From positions 1 to 33,260 of the forward strand of contig JAQCBK010000016.1 of the NCBI GenBank assembly GCA_027621505.1: DNA of 33,260 nt, written 5' to 3'. A program made the position numbers and the translations under genes. The stretch is from Bacteroidota bacterium. GTDB lineage: Bacteria > Bacteroidota > Bacteroidia > Flavobacteriales > Flavobacteriaceae. Shown one piece after another: positions 1 through 7,297 of this stretch (position 1 is its first letter; each line of letters opens with the position of its first letter). The notes beneath the pieces were generated by a model, which saw nothing but the letters and a program-made list of their open reading frames with translations, was not told the origin of the DNA and ran no database searches.

Positions 1-198
1 AACGTGTAGGTTGTTGTAATCTCCCTTGTCTCTCTCTGATACAAAGAATGCCTGTTCTACCTTGTTAGAGCGCGTTAGAAGTCTTGTTAGCCAGTTTCTC
101 ACAGTCATCGTATGAATCTTGTAAGGAGTTCTACATGTGATGAAGTAGTTCCATTGTAATTGCTGGATGAAGTCTGCGTAATCGTTAGATAAATTCAT
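1..198 (-). CDS. Rolling-circle Rep-like protein, N-terminal part (cut by window edge)
   Basis: An open frame of 66 codons runs from an ATG at 198 off the left edge, so only the N-terminus is visible. It reads W-N-Y-F-I-T-C near residue 16-22, then a basic helix with R-N-W-L, then F-F-V-S-E-R-D-K-G-D-Y-N-N-L-H-V at the edge. This order (hydrophobic strand after a Trp, helix, then strand plus E followed by a likely H-x-H) matches the N-terminus of HUH replication initiators of the phage G2P/ORF2 kind; the second His would lie just outside the window. Such proteins nick one strand to start rolling-circle replication of phages or plasmids. Codon use (AGA, CTA, ACA) is more AT-rich than in the genes to the right, which fits a mobile origin. 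The family call is inference from a short pattern. Confidence 0.5.
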   Translation of the reverse strand, partial: MNLSNDYADFIQQLQWNYFITCRTPYKIHTMTVRNWLTRLLTRSNKVEQAFFVSERDKGDYNNLHV

Positions 199-414
199 TC
201 TCTTAAGTTTATGCAATAACAAGGGTTAGGGTGTTTTCGTTATTTTTCACCTATAAACGCTTGTAACTGCTGTTATTATTGACAATAAAGGTACTTCAAA
301 GACTAATCCAAAAAAGGAGAATTGTTGTTGTGGAGAGAATATCTGGGGACAAGTTTAGGGACAAATAAAAAAGCGACTAAAAAGAAAAACTTTTCAATTG
401 CCTATTATTATTAG
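199..414. other. AT-rich gap between Rep-like ORF and tRNA; possible element end
   Basis: This 216-base gap has no convincing reading frame and is clearly AT-rich. It holds a pair of direct repeats (346-352 and 358-364) and, at 331-336, the hexamer TGGAGA, which also begins the tRNA at 415-420. It lies on the 3' side of the tRNA, where integrated elements usually sit, so it may be the end of an integrated element. That is inference; no integrase gene is visible. Confidence 0.35.
346..364. repeat. Two direct GGGACAA repeats, 12 bases apart
   Basis: GGGACAA occurs at 346-352 and again at 358-364, start to start 12 bases, close to one helical turn. Both copies lie between the Rep-like frame and the tRNA. 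Repeats with this spacing could be arm sites for a recombinase, but no protein or second att site is visible to support it. Confidence 0.4.
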
Positions 415-488
415 TGGAGAAGATGGGACTCGAACCCACGACCTCTTGACTGCCAGTCAAACGCTCTAGCCAGCTGAGCTACATCCCC
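415..488 (-). tRNA. tRNA-Ala (anticodon GGC)
   Basis: The minus strand folds as a full cloverleaf of 74 bases: acceptor strand GGGGATG, D stem GCTC/GAGC, anticodon stem TTTGA/TCAAG with loop CTGGCAG (anticodon GGC, reading GCC), a 5-base variable region, T arm GTGGG-TTCGAGT-CCCAT, and 3' strand CTTCTCC followed by discriminator A. The G3-U70 wobble pair, the main identity element for alanyl-tRNA synthetase, is present. CCA is not encoded. Position 6-67 is a U-U mismatch, which is unusual for an acceptor stem. The 3' end faces the possible mobile element on the left. Confidence 0.93.
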
Positions 489-503
489 AAAGTTGGCTGG
501 GTT

Positions 504-534
504 CAAAAATACAACAAAGGTTTAAATTTAAAAA
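504..534 (-). promoter_or_regulatory. Promoter of tRNA-Ala
   Basis: On the minus strand TATTTTTG (511 to 504) matches the Bacteroidota -7 box TAnnTTTG. Nineteen bases upstream lies TTTT (534 to 531), one base off TTTG. The predicted transcript start near 497 is about nine bases before the tRNA 5' end. Confidence 0.45.
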
Positions 535-577
535 CCCGCTGACCAACATTCGTCTTTTATTCTCTATCTTTAGTTTA

Positions 578-1237
578 ATGTCGTTATTGGAAAAAATAGG
601 TTTTTGGGGAGTGTTGTTGTTCTTTTCGACAGTTGCAGCACAAGGCGACGACAATCTGCTGATGCAATACAACAAAGGGCCCGATTTGGATGGCTTCTAT
701 CGCAAATGGAATTTTGACCTCCACGCCCACATGATCTATGGCAAGCTAAAAGAGGATGATGTCGTTTATAAAATTTCTTATTCCGCTGGGGCCTACCTTC
801 AGTTCAAATTCTCCAAAACCTTTGCGCTGAGTTCGGGTACTGATTTTTACCAACTCAGCTATCAGTATAATCTCAGTAAAAATCAATCTTATGATAAACT
901 AACCTACCTCAGTTTCCCTCTCACCATAAGGGCATTTCCCTCGCGAAAACTCCACTTTGAAACGGGTCTGCTCTACCACCATTTGATCGAAGCCCGAAAT
1001 ACTGAAATCGTCGATCTCAGAAAGCAGAGTCCTCTTTATCCGGAGGGGGTTTTCAAAAATGTTTTTGGATGGCTGTTTGGAGTACAATACAATGTTTGGA
1101 AACGATTGGATGTCTCCCTGCAATACCGTTTTCTAAAAAAAGCTTCTGATCTACAACGGCTTCAAAAAAACCATTTTGAGGCTTTCCAGTTGGGCCTGCA
1201 CTTTTATGTATTGAATCCTCAAAAAAAACCCAAGTAG
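578..1237 (+). CDS. Outer-membrane beta-barrel protein, unknown role
   Basis: A 219-residue protein with a hydrophobic N-terminus (residues 5-21, ending V-A-A-Q) that looks like a signal peptide. The mature part alternates polar and hydrophobic/aromatic residues in short strands (for example F-D-L-H-A-H-M-I-Y-G near 46-55, L-D-V-S-L-Q-Y-R-F near 178-186) and ends in F-Y-V-L close to the C-terminus, as in small porin-like barrels of Bacteroidota. No catalytic motif is visible. It stands alone: the tRNA upstream is on the other strand, and the LpxR-like gene downstream is convergent, with only five bases between stop codons. TATCTTTA at 565-572 resembles a -7 box but is only five bases from the ATG, so I do not call it. 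The barrel class is fairly secure; the function is unknown. Confidence 0.75.
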   Translation: MSLLEKIGFWGVLLFFSTVAAQGDDNLLMQYNKGPDLDGFYRKWNFDLHAHMIYGKLKEDDVVYKISYSAGAYLQFKFSKTFALSSGTDFYQLSYQYNLSKNQSYDKLTYLSFPLTIRAFPSRKLHFETGLLYHHLIEARNTEIVDLRKQSPLYPEGVFKNVFGWLFGVQYNVWKRLDVSLQYRFLKKASDLQRLQKNHFEAFQLGLHFYVLNPQKKPK

Positions 1238-1242
1238 GGCTG

Positions 1243-2139
1243 CTAAAACAGTCGGGTGATGGAAATGTTGAGGTAATAATGCCGGGGGCTAACTTGACGT
1301 TCGTTGTCTTTGGAAACGCTGTTCCAAAGGGTCAAGGCCCTCCATTTTTTGCCGTAAAAGGCCAAGCCTGCCTCCAGGCTGTTTTTGTAGGGAATGGAGG
1401 TCAAAACAAAGGGAGCGTCGTTGTTGAACAAACTCCCCGAGATCATATAATCGTGGAAACGATACTCCTGTCGGGTTCCGCAATAAACCCCAAATCCCTT
1501 GCTTTGCATTTCCAGAGGATTCCCCAAAAATGACAAGACTTGTGCATTGCCCAGCAAAAATCCCAAACGTCCACCAAGGGCCATCCGTTGGGTGCCCAAA
1601 TTTCCAAAAAGTTCATACATCAACGCGAGCCCATCGACTATCGGCAATCGCTTTCGGTGCATGCCGTTGAGGTTGAGGTGGAAGCGTTGCGGTAATGCCT
1701 GCGCCCAAGTCACATCGGGTAGGCCCAAAACCTTTTCGTGATAGAGATTCTGGAAAAAGGGGGCCAATGAAGCCTTACCGGTCATGCCGATCTTCAAAGA
1801 GATTCCCCATGACGAAAAGGAACTTTTGTAATGTTCTATAGCCCGCTCCAAAAACAACCAACCCCCATAGGGGTAATCAAATTGACGTTCATCTTGGGTA
1901 TATCTTTTTTTGGGGGTGTAAATTTCCTGACCCAAGGTCCAATGCACATATTTTTTGGGAAATGCCCCCTCCTTTTCGTGCTTTAATTTGCCCGTACTTA
2001 CAAAAATACCGCTCGAGTAATAACGATCCAGACCGAAATAAAGGTCATTGTCCACCGAAAGATTGAGGTATTGTTGAGCAGAAGCCCCCTTTGAAAGTAG
2101 GATTCCAATGGTCAGCATCAATAAAAAAATAGGCCTCAT
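1243..2139 (-). CDS. LpxR-like lipid A deacylase family outer-membrane protein
   Basis: A 298-residue protein with a signal peptide (residues 1-21, ending A-S-A-Q). The N-terminus of the mature part reads S-V-D-N-D-L-Y-F-G-L-D-R-Y-Y-S-S-G, the hallmark of the LpxR (DUF2219) family; N31-D32 and the serine at 42-43 fit the catalytic Asn-Asp and Ser of the Salmonella enzyme. LpxR is a 12-stranded barrel that removes the 3'-acyloxyacyl chain of lipid A from the outer face of the outer membrane. I could not place the catalytic His with confidence, so activity is not certain; many Bacteroidota members are known only by homology. The length fits the family. The gene is divergent from the enoyl-CoA hydratase gene, with 115 bases between starts. 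Confidence 0.85.
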   Translation of the reverse strand: MRPIFLLMLTIGILLSKGASAQQYLNLSVDNDLYFGLDRYYSSGIFVSTGKLKHEKEGAFPKKYVHWTLGQEIYTPKKRYTQDERQFDYPYGGWLFLERAIEHYKSSFSSWGISLKIGMTGKASLAPFFQNLYHEKVLGLPDVTWAQALPQRFHLNLNGMHRKRLPIVDGLALMYELFGNLGTQRMALGGRLGFLLGNAQVLSFLGNPLEMQSKGFGVYCGTRQEYRFHDYMISGSLFNNDAPFVLTSIPYKNSLEAGLAFYGKKWRALTLWNSVSKDNERQVSPRHYYLNISITRLF

Positions 2140-2254
2140 AGGAACTTATAGTGTTGTGAAAATAATCATCATTTTTGGAAAAGTTGGGTCAAAAACATTT
2201 CAATTTGTTTGGCAGTCCCGAAAACAAAATAGATTGGCTATTTTTGAATTGCCA

Positions 2255-2998
2255 ATGGAAGGAAACGTTTACTTCGAAAAAAAGAACAAGGTGGGGAGGA
2301 TCAAATTTTCTCATCCTAAAGGAAACAGCCTGCCCTCTCCCCTTTTACGAAAACTCATCGCGACGCTTGGCAAGGCCAATGATGATCTCGAGGTGCATGT
2401 GGTGGTGCTCGAAAGTGAAGGGAATGCCTTTTGCGCTGGCGCCTCATTAAGCGAATTGAAAACCCTTAAGAACTTAGAGGAGGCCAATGCTTTTTTTATG
2501 GGCTTTGCCGATTTGCTCAATACCCTTAGGAAAATGTCAAAATTTGTATTGGCCAGCGTACACGGCAAGGTCGTTGGTGGCGGGGTTGGACTGGTTTCGG
2601 CTTGTGACTATGCTTTTGCTTCGGAAACTGCTTCCCTCAAACTCTCGGAGTTATCCATCGGGTTGGGCCCCTATGTGATCGAACCTGCGGTAAGCCGAAA
2701 GATTGGAACCACCGCTTTTGCGCAGCTGTCCCTAGACAGCGCCAATTGGAAAAATGCCCATTGGGGTGTTGAAAAAGGACTGTACGCCGAATGCCACCCA
2801 GATCAAAAAGCCTTGGCGGAAGCGGTGAACGAAAAAGCCGAAATGTGGGCCGGATATGCCCCAGCGGCCTGTAGTGCCCTGCGCCAATTGCATTGGAAAA
2901 ACACCCAAAACTGGGAGGGCCTTTTGCCCGAAAATGCAAAGATTACCGCCCAATTGGCCCTGTCTGACTTTACACAAAATAGAATCAAATCGCTATAA
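2255..2998 (+). CDS. Enoyl-CoA hydratase/isomerase family protein, LiuC-like
   Basis: A crotonase-fold protein of 247 residues from the ATG at 2255. An upstream ATG at 2108 would add 49 residues, but these are not crotonase-like and would overlap the divergent LpxR-like gene, so I reject it. The oxyanion-hole region F-C-A-G-A-S-L lies near residue 63 and the G-K-V-V-G-G-G-V-G-L loop near 105. The first catalytic Glu of mitochondrial enoyl-CoA hydratase (in G-G-G-C-E-L) is Gly here, while the second is kept in L-S-E-L-S-I-G-L-G-P. This pattern is typical of bacterial methylglutaconyl-CoA hydratases (leucine breakdown), so that is the likely reaction, adding water to 3-methylglutaconyl-CoA. The stop codon lies two bases before the queD start, so the two are probably co-transcribed; no shared pathway is obvious. 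Confidence 0.85.
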   Translation: MEGNVYFEKKNKVGRIKFSHPKGNSLPSPLLRKLIATLGKANDDLEVHVVVLESEGNAFCAGASLSELKTLKNLEEANAFFMGFADLLNTLRKMSKFVLASVHGKVVGGGVGLVSACDYAFASETASLKLSELSIGLGPYVIEPAVSRKIGTTAFAQLSLDSANWKNAHWGVEKGLYAECHPDQKALAEAVNEKAEMWAGYAPAACSALRQLHWKNTQNWEGLLPENAKITAQLALSDFTQNRIKSL

Positions 2999-3000
2999 CA

Positions 3001-3453
3001 ATGGATCAAAAAGTTCGTGTAACCAAACAGTTTAAGTTCGAAACCGGTCACGCCCTATACGGCTATGACGGGCTTTGTAAAAATGTACACGGCCACAGTT
3101 ATCAACTAGATGTAACCGTGATCGGTTCCCCCATCAACGATCCCCAACACAAGAAAAACGGCATGGTCATTGACTTTGGTGACCTCAAGGCCGTCGTCAA
3201 CCAGGAGATCGTTCAGCCTTTTGACCATGCCACAGTACTCAATGTAAATACCCCCCACAAAGAAATTGCCGATGAAATGGAAAACAGGGGGCACAAAATC
3301 CTTAGGGTAAACTATCAACCCACCAGCGAATTGATGGTTTTGGACTTTGCAGTAAAACTTCAAGCCAAATTACCTAAGTATCTCAAGCTGTACTCTTTAA
3401 AACTTCGAGAAACTGCTACCGCATTTGCGGAGTGGTATGCCGAAGACCAATAA
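3001..3453 (+). CDS. queD: 6-carboxytetrahydropterin synthase / 6-pyruvoyl tetrahydropterin synthase family (QueD)
   Basis: A 150-residue protein of the T-fold PTPS family. Zinc ligands are H17 and the pair in H30-G-H32, and the catalytic Cys is C26 in C-K-N-V-H-G-H-S-Y. D-F-G-D-L-K near residue 58 and F-D-H-A near 74 are the other family signatures, and R136-E137 near the C-terminus supplies the pterin-anchoring Glu. QueD converts dihydroneopterin triphosphate to 6-carboxy-tetrahydropterin in queuosine (7-deazaguanine) synthesis. The length is longer than E. coli QueD (about 120) but usual for Bacteroidota members. The gene follows the hydratase by two bases and ends 23 bases before a convergent gene. 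A biopterin-type role cannot be excluded from sequence alone. Confidence 0.88.
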   Translation: MDQKVRVTKQFKFETGHALYGYDGLCKNVHGHSYQLDVTVIGSPINDPQHKKNGMVIDFGDLKAVVNQEIVQPFDHATVLNVNTPHKEIADEMENRGHKILRVNYQPTSELMVLDFAVKLQAKLPKYLKLYSLKLRETATAFAEWYAEDQ

Positions 3454-3476
3454 AATTTTTTGAAAACCCAATGGGA

Positions 3477-4448
3477 TTACTGCGACCAAGCTGTTGGTTT
3501 TCGATCCCAACGGTGTTCCCTAAGTGCATTGTAGAGTCCCCGATCCATGGCTAAGCCATCGCTGCAATCGATATTGGAATGAACATTCCTCGCTTTTCGC
3601 ATACCGGGGATAACCGTTCCTACGGTTTTGTTTTCTAAGATAAATCGCAATGCCATAGATGCCATGTCCATGCCCTTGGGAATCAAAGGCCTAAGGCGAT
3701 CGGCCCGATCCACACTGGCATTCAGGTTTTCAGGAACAAAATAAGTCCCTCTCCAATCTCCCTCGGGGAATACCGTCTCTTTGGTAAGGTTTCCAGTGAG
3801 GGTGCCCTCATCAAAAGGAACCCTGGCAATGACTCCGATATCAAGTGCTTGACATAAAGGAAATAGCTTGTCCTCGGGTGCTTGATCGAAAATATTATAA
3901 ATTACCTGCACAGCGTCGATGAGTCCTGTCTCCAATGCTTTGATCCCGTTTTGGGGTTCCCATCGATTCATACTAATACCCATCGCGGCCACCTTCCCTT
4001 CTTTTTTGAGGTCTTCCACCACCCTTTGCCACTCCTCTTTTTCGGTCCAAATATCGTCCCAGGTATGGAACTGCATCAAGTCCATTTGTTCCAAGCCCAA
4101 ATTGGTCAAGGTTTTCTCTGTGTATTCTCGAATGTGTTGTTCGGGATAAGACTCCTCAAAAGAATACTCGGGTTTTGCTGGCCATTGAAAATTCATTGGA
4201 GGAATCTTGCTCGCGGTGTACAACTTGGTGTCAGGATGCGCTTTGACCAATTGGCCCAGCAAGCGTTCGCTATGCCCCTCGCCATAGCCCCAAGCCGTGT
4301 CAAAAAAATTGAGCCCTCGCTCCACCGAAAGGTGTAAGGAGGCCATGGACTGTTGATCGTCCGATGCTTTCCAGCCCCCCATTCCCCACATACCATAGCC
4401 TATCTCGCTCAACTGCCAATCGGTTCTTCCAAAACGTCTGTAAATCAT
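3477..4448 (-). CDS. Aldo/keto reductase
   Basis: A 323-residue TIM-barrel oxidoreductase. The catalytic tetrad is visible: D50 and Y55 in F-F-D-T-A-W-G-Y-G-E-G-H-S-E, K81 in A-S-K-I-P-P, and H128 in M-Q-F-H-T-W-D-D. These enzymes reduce aldehydes or ketones with NADPH in the cytoplasm; the substrate cannot be told from sequence. The protein belongs to the bacterial YajO/Tas-like group rather than the short AKR5 type. It is the last gene of a minus-strand run after PBP1A, with 37 bases between the PBP1A stop and its ATG, so it may be read through from that operon. It ends convergent to queD. Confidence 0.92.
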   Translation of the reverse strand: MIYRRFGRTDWQLSEIGYGMWGMGGWKASDDQQSMASLHLSVERGLNFFDTAWGYGEGHSERLLGQLVKAHPDTKLYTASKIPPMNFQWPAKPEYSFEESYPEQHIREYTEKTLTNLGLEQMDLMQFHTWDDIWTEKEEWQRVVEDLKKEGKVAAMGISMNRWEPQNGIKALETGLIDAVQVIYNIFDQAPEDKLFPLCQALDIGVIARVPFDEGTLTGNLTKETVFPEGDWRGTYFVPENLNASVDRADRLRPLIPKGMDMASMALRFILENKTVGTVIPGMRKARNVHSNIDCSDGLAMDRGLYNALREHRWDRKPTAWSQ

Positions 4449-4485
4449 TCTCTTACTAACTATATTTATTAATGTTTGCTACAAA

Positions 4486-6816
4486 TCAAAAACCCAATTC
4501 CTCCAAATCGGCCTTGGCTTTGGCCGGTACCGTTGGGTCGGTATCATTGTCGTATTCCTCGCAATCCAAGGGGATACTCACCACCTCAGGCGCTAAAAAT
4601 TCCTCCTTTGAGATGCCCAGCTCTTCAACTTCATAGGCGCCTTTCATATACAAGCCCCAAATGGGCAGGGCCATGGTCGCCCCTTGACCAAATCCAATTT
4701 CCTTAAAATGAACCGAGCGGTCTTCTCCGCCCACCCATACACCGGTGACCAAGTTGGGTACCATGCCCATGAACCAACCATCGCTTTGGTTTTGGGTGGT
4801 TCCTGTTTTTCCGGCAATGGGATTTTCAAAAATATAGGGATAACCTGTGACTACATTTTCGTAGATGTAGTTGGTCTTCTCCAGTCCGGCGTGCCGCAAT
4901 CGAGCTCCAGAACCGTGCTCCGTCACCCCTTCCATCAGGTTTACGGTTACATAGGCTGCCTCCTCGCTGATGACGTCTTTGGTTTTGGGAACCACTTCAA
5001 AGAGTACCATCCCGTTTTTATCCTCAATTCGGGTGATCATAATGGGCTCGATATAGATGCCTTGGTTGGCAAATGTCCCATAGGCCCCTACCAGCTCAAA
5101 GAGGCTGATATCGGGAGTCCCTAGGGCAATAGAGGGGACTTTAGGGATGGATGAAGTAATCCCGGTCTTGCGCACCAGATCTATTACCGGCTGGGGGCCT
5201 ACCCGATCCATAATTCTGGCACTGATGGTATTGACGGAGTTGGCCAAAGCGTTTTTTAAGGTACGGGTAAGGCCATAGCGGTCCCCCGAATTTTTGGGAC
5301 ACCAAGGGTCCACATTGCCGTGTTTCATGGCATCGATGCAGTAGAGGGCGTCGGGCAACTGATCGCAGGGGGAAAGTTTTAACTGATCGATGGCCGTGGC
5401 ATACAAAAAGGGTTTAAAAGTTGAACCGATTTGTCTTCGGCCTTGCTTGACCTGGTCGTATTGGAAATGTTTGTAGTTGAAGCCCCCTACCCAAGCTTTG
5501 ACATGACCCGTTTGGGGTTCCATCGACATCATGGCGGCCCGCAGGAAGTGTTTGTAATAGCGGATGGAGTCCATGGGGGTCATGATGGTATCGATTTCTC
5601 CTTTCCAACTGAAGACCTGCATGGGTACCGGTTGATGAAATGTTTCCAAAAGGGCTTCCTCTTCCATCCCCGCCAGCTTGCCTTTTCGCCAGCGTTCGCT
5701 GCGGTTGGCGGTCCGAAACAAAAGGGTGTCGATTTCCCCATCCCGCAAATCTAAGAATGGAGCTGTAGGGTTGAAGGCCGCTTTATTTTGGCGGAAAAAT
5801 TCCTGTTGTAAATTTTTCATGTGTTCGCTCACTGCATTTTCTGCGATGGACTGGAGTCGTGAGTCGATGGTGGTATAAATCTTTAGCCCATCGCGGTAAA
5901 TATTGTAGGAACTGCCGTCGGGTTTGGGGTTTTCGCGAATCCATTTTTTCATGAATTCCTGAAGGTAGGCCCTAAAATAGGTGGCCAATCCCTCCCGATG
6001 GGACTCTGGCGAATAGTCGATCTCCAAGGGAAGGGCCGATAGGGAATCCCGCTCTTCGGGGGTGATCATTTCGTTTCTGAGCATCTGTTGGAACACCACA
6101 TTTCGGCGATCCTTTACCAGTTCTGACCTTCGGATGGGGTTGTAGAGGGAGGAGTTTTTGAGCATGCCCACCAAAGTTGCCGATTGTTCCAAAGTCAAGG
6201 CTTCGGGGGTGGTATCAAAATAGATCTTTGCCGCCGAACGTACGCCGTCGGCGTTGTAGCCAAAGTCGTAGATGTTCAGGTACATGGCTATGATTTCATT
6301 TTTGGTGTATCGGCGTTCCAGTTGCACCGACAATACCCATTCCTTGATTTTTTGAAGTACGGCTTCTTTTTTGTTACGGGAACGCACCCCCACAAATAGC
6401 TGTCGGGCCAACTGCTGGGTGATGGTACTGGCACCGCCCTTCTTCCCGAGATAGAAAATGGCCCTGAGGGTGCCTCGCCAATCGATTCCAGCATGGTCAT
6501 AGTAGCGTTCGTCCTCGGTAGCGATCAGGGCATCAACTATGTTTTGGGGTAATTCATCATAGGTGATGGGCGTTCGGTTGTCGTTAAAATAAAACTTACC
6601 CAACACCAGGCCGTCGGCAGAAAAAATTTGTGTGGCCAGATTGGTCTTTGGATTTTCCAATTGCTCCAGTGGGGGCATGGGCCCCATATAGCCCAATGCG
6701 ACGGCAGTAAAAATACCCGCCACCGATAGTACACCACTTATAAAAATGAACCAAAAAGCGAAAACAAACTTTTTGTAACTCCTTTTTCTGTTATTTTTAT
6801 TTTTCGATCTACTCAT
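4486..6816 (-). CDS. Penicillin-binding protein 1A (bifunctional glycosyltransferase/transpeptidase)
   Basis: A class A PBP of 776 residues. A basic N-terminus is followed by one membrane helix (about residues 17-42). The GT51 domain shows E101-D102-E-R-Y-Y-D-H-A-G, G-G-A-S-T-I-T-Q-Q-L-A-R-Q (127-139) and the R-R-Y-T-K-N-E-I motif near 168-175. The transpeptidase domain has all three motifs: S465-T-F-K468 with the acylated Ser, S527-V-N529, and K670-T-G672. It polymerises lipid II and cross-links peptidoglycan on the periplasmic side of the inner membrane. Its ATG overlaps the gldH stop by eight bases (ATGAGTAG at 6816-6809), so translation is probably coupled. The C-terminal 60 residues are acidic and low in complexity. 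Confidence 0.95.
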   Translation of the reverse strand: MSRSKNKNNRKRSYKKFVFAFWFIFISGVLSVAGIFTAVALGYMGPMPPLEQLENPKTNLATQIFSADGLVLGKFYFNDNRTPITYDELPQNIVDALIATEDERYYDHAGIDWRGTLRAIFYLGKKGGASTITQQLARQLFVGVRSRNKKEAVLQKIKEWVLSVQLERRYTKNEIIAMYLNIYDFGYNADGVRSAAKIYFDTTPEALTLEQSATLVGMLKNSSLYNPIRRSELVKDRRNVVFQQMLRNEMITPEERDSLSALPLEIDYSPESHREGLATYFRAYLQEFMKKWIRENPKPDGSSYNIYRDGLKIYTTIDSRLQSIAENAVSEHMKNLQQEFFRQNKAAFNPTAPFLDLRDGEIDTLLFRTANRSERWRKGKLAGMEEEALLETFHQPVPMQVFSWKGEIDTIMTPMDSIRYYKHFLRAAMMSMEPQTGHVKAWVGGFNYKHFQYDQVKQGRRQIGSTFKPFLYATAIDQLKLSPCDQLPDALYCIDAMKHGNVDPWCPKNSGDRYGLTRTLKNALANSVNTISARIMDRVGPQPVIDLVRKTGITSSIPKVPSIALGTPDISLFELVGAYGTFANQGIYIEPIMITRIEDKNGMVLFEVVPKTKDVISEEAAYVTVNLMEGVTEHGSGARLRHAGLEKTNYIYENVVTGYPYIFENPIAGKTGTTQNQSDGWFMGMVPNLVTGVWVGGEDRSVHFKEIGFGQGATMALPIWGLYMKGAYEVEELGISKEEFLAPEVVSIPLDCEEYDNDTDPTVPAKAKADLEELGF

Positions 6817-7297
6817 TCTTCCCTGTTTCCATTATGGCAAGACCTACCCCCACGATGCCCTCCAAATCCTCCATGCCTTTTTCACTGCCATTAAACCGCA
6901 ATGCGTGTTCCAACTCTACCTTCAGTTGGGATACGGCGGGCAATCTATAATTTTCTTTCCACCAAAGTTGGCTTTCCTTTACCTCCAAAAAACCGCTCCC
7001 CAACCATTCCCCTTTGGGATTGGCCATGGCGTATTCTAGGGTATCGCAAACCAAAAGGGAATCCCCCGCATGCATTCTTGCAATCAAAAAAAGATTGGAA
7101 AAAGGATATTGCTTGTTGTTGCGGATATAGATCATCAAATTGACGGGGCGATCAGTAGGGGCGTCGAAAGCAAAAACTGCTTTTTCTGAGGCGGGCCAAT
7201 ATTCCTGAAAATTTCGATATTCCATATACAGCCCTGGATCTTTACACGACAAAAGCCCATTCAAAAGTAAAATCGGAATGATCCATTTTCTAATCAT
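6809..7297 (-). CDS. gldH: Gliding motility lipoprotein GldH
   Basis: A 162-residue lipoprotein counted from the ATG at 7297. An ATG 66 bases upstream is possible but would put a hydrophilic stretch ahead of the signal peptide and lie deep inside ricT, so I reject it. The signal is M-I-R-K-W-I-I-P-I-L-L-L-N-G-L-L-S-C, with lipobox Cys at residue 18. The body (E-Y-R-N-F, W, A-V-F-A-F near the N-terminus, and a C-terminal A-L-R-F-N-G-S-E-K-G-M-E-D-L-E-G-I-V-G-V-G-L) fits GldH, a lipoprotein needed for gliding and type IX secretion in Flavobacterium johnsoniae. The ricT-gldH-PBP1A order is known from this family. The gene overlaps both neighbours by eight bases with the same junction form, ATGANTAG. 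Confidence 0.88.
   Translation of the reverse strand: MIRKWIIPILLLNGLLSCKDPGLYMEYRNFQEYWPASEKAVFAFDAPTDRPVNLMIYIRNNKQYPFSNLFLIARMHAGDSLLVCDTLEYAMANPKGEWLGSGFLEVKESQLWWKENYRLPAVSQLKVELEHALRFNGSEKGMEDLEGIVGVGLAIMETGKNE

Noticed and set aside
2239-2246. TATTTTTG as a promoter for the hydratase gene
   Set aside because: It fits TAnnTTTG but would place the transcript start about two bases from the ATG and no -33 box is at 19-21 bases.
2108-2254. 49-residue N-terminal extension of the enoyl-CoA hydratase
   Set aside because: It overlaps the divergent LpxR-like gene and is not crotonase-like; M-E-G-N-V at 2255 starts the usual fold.
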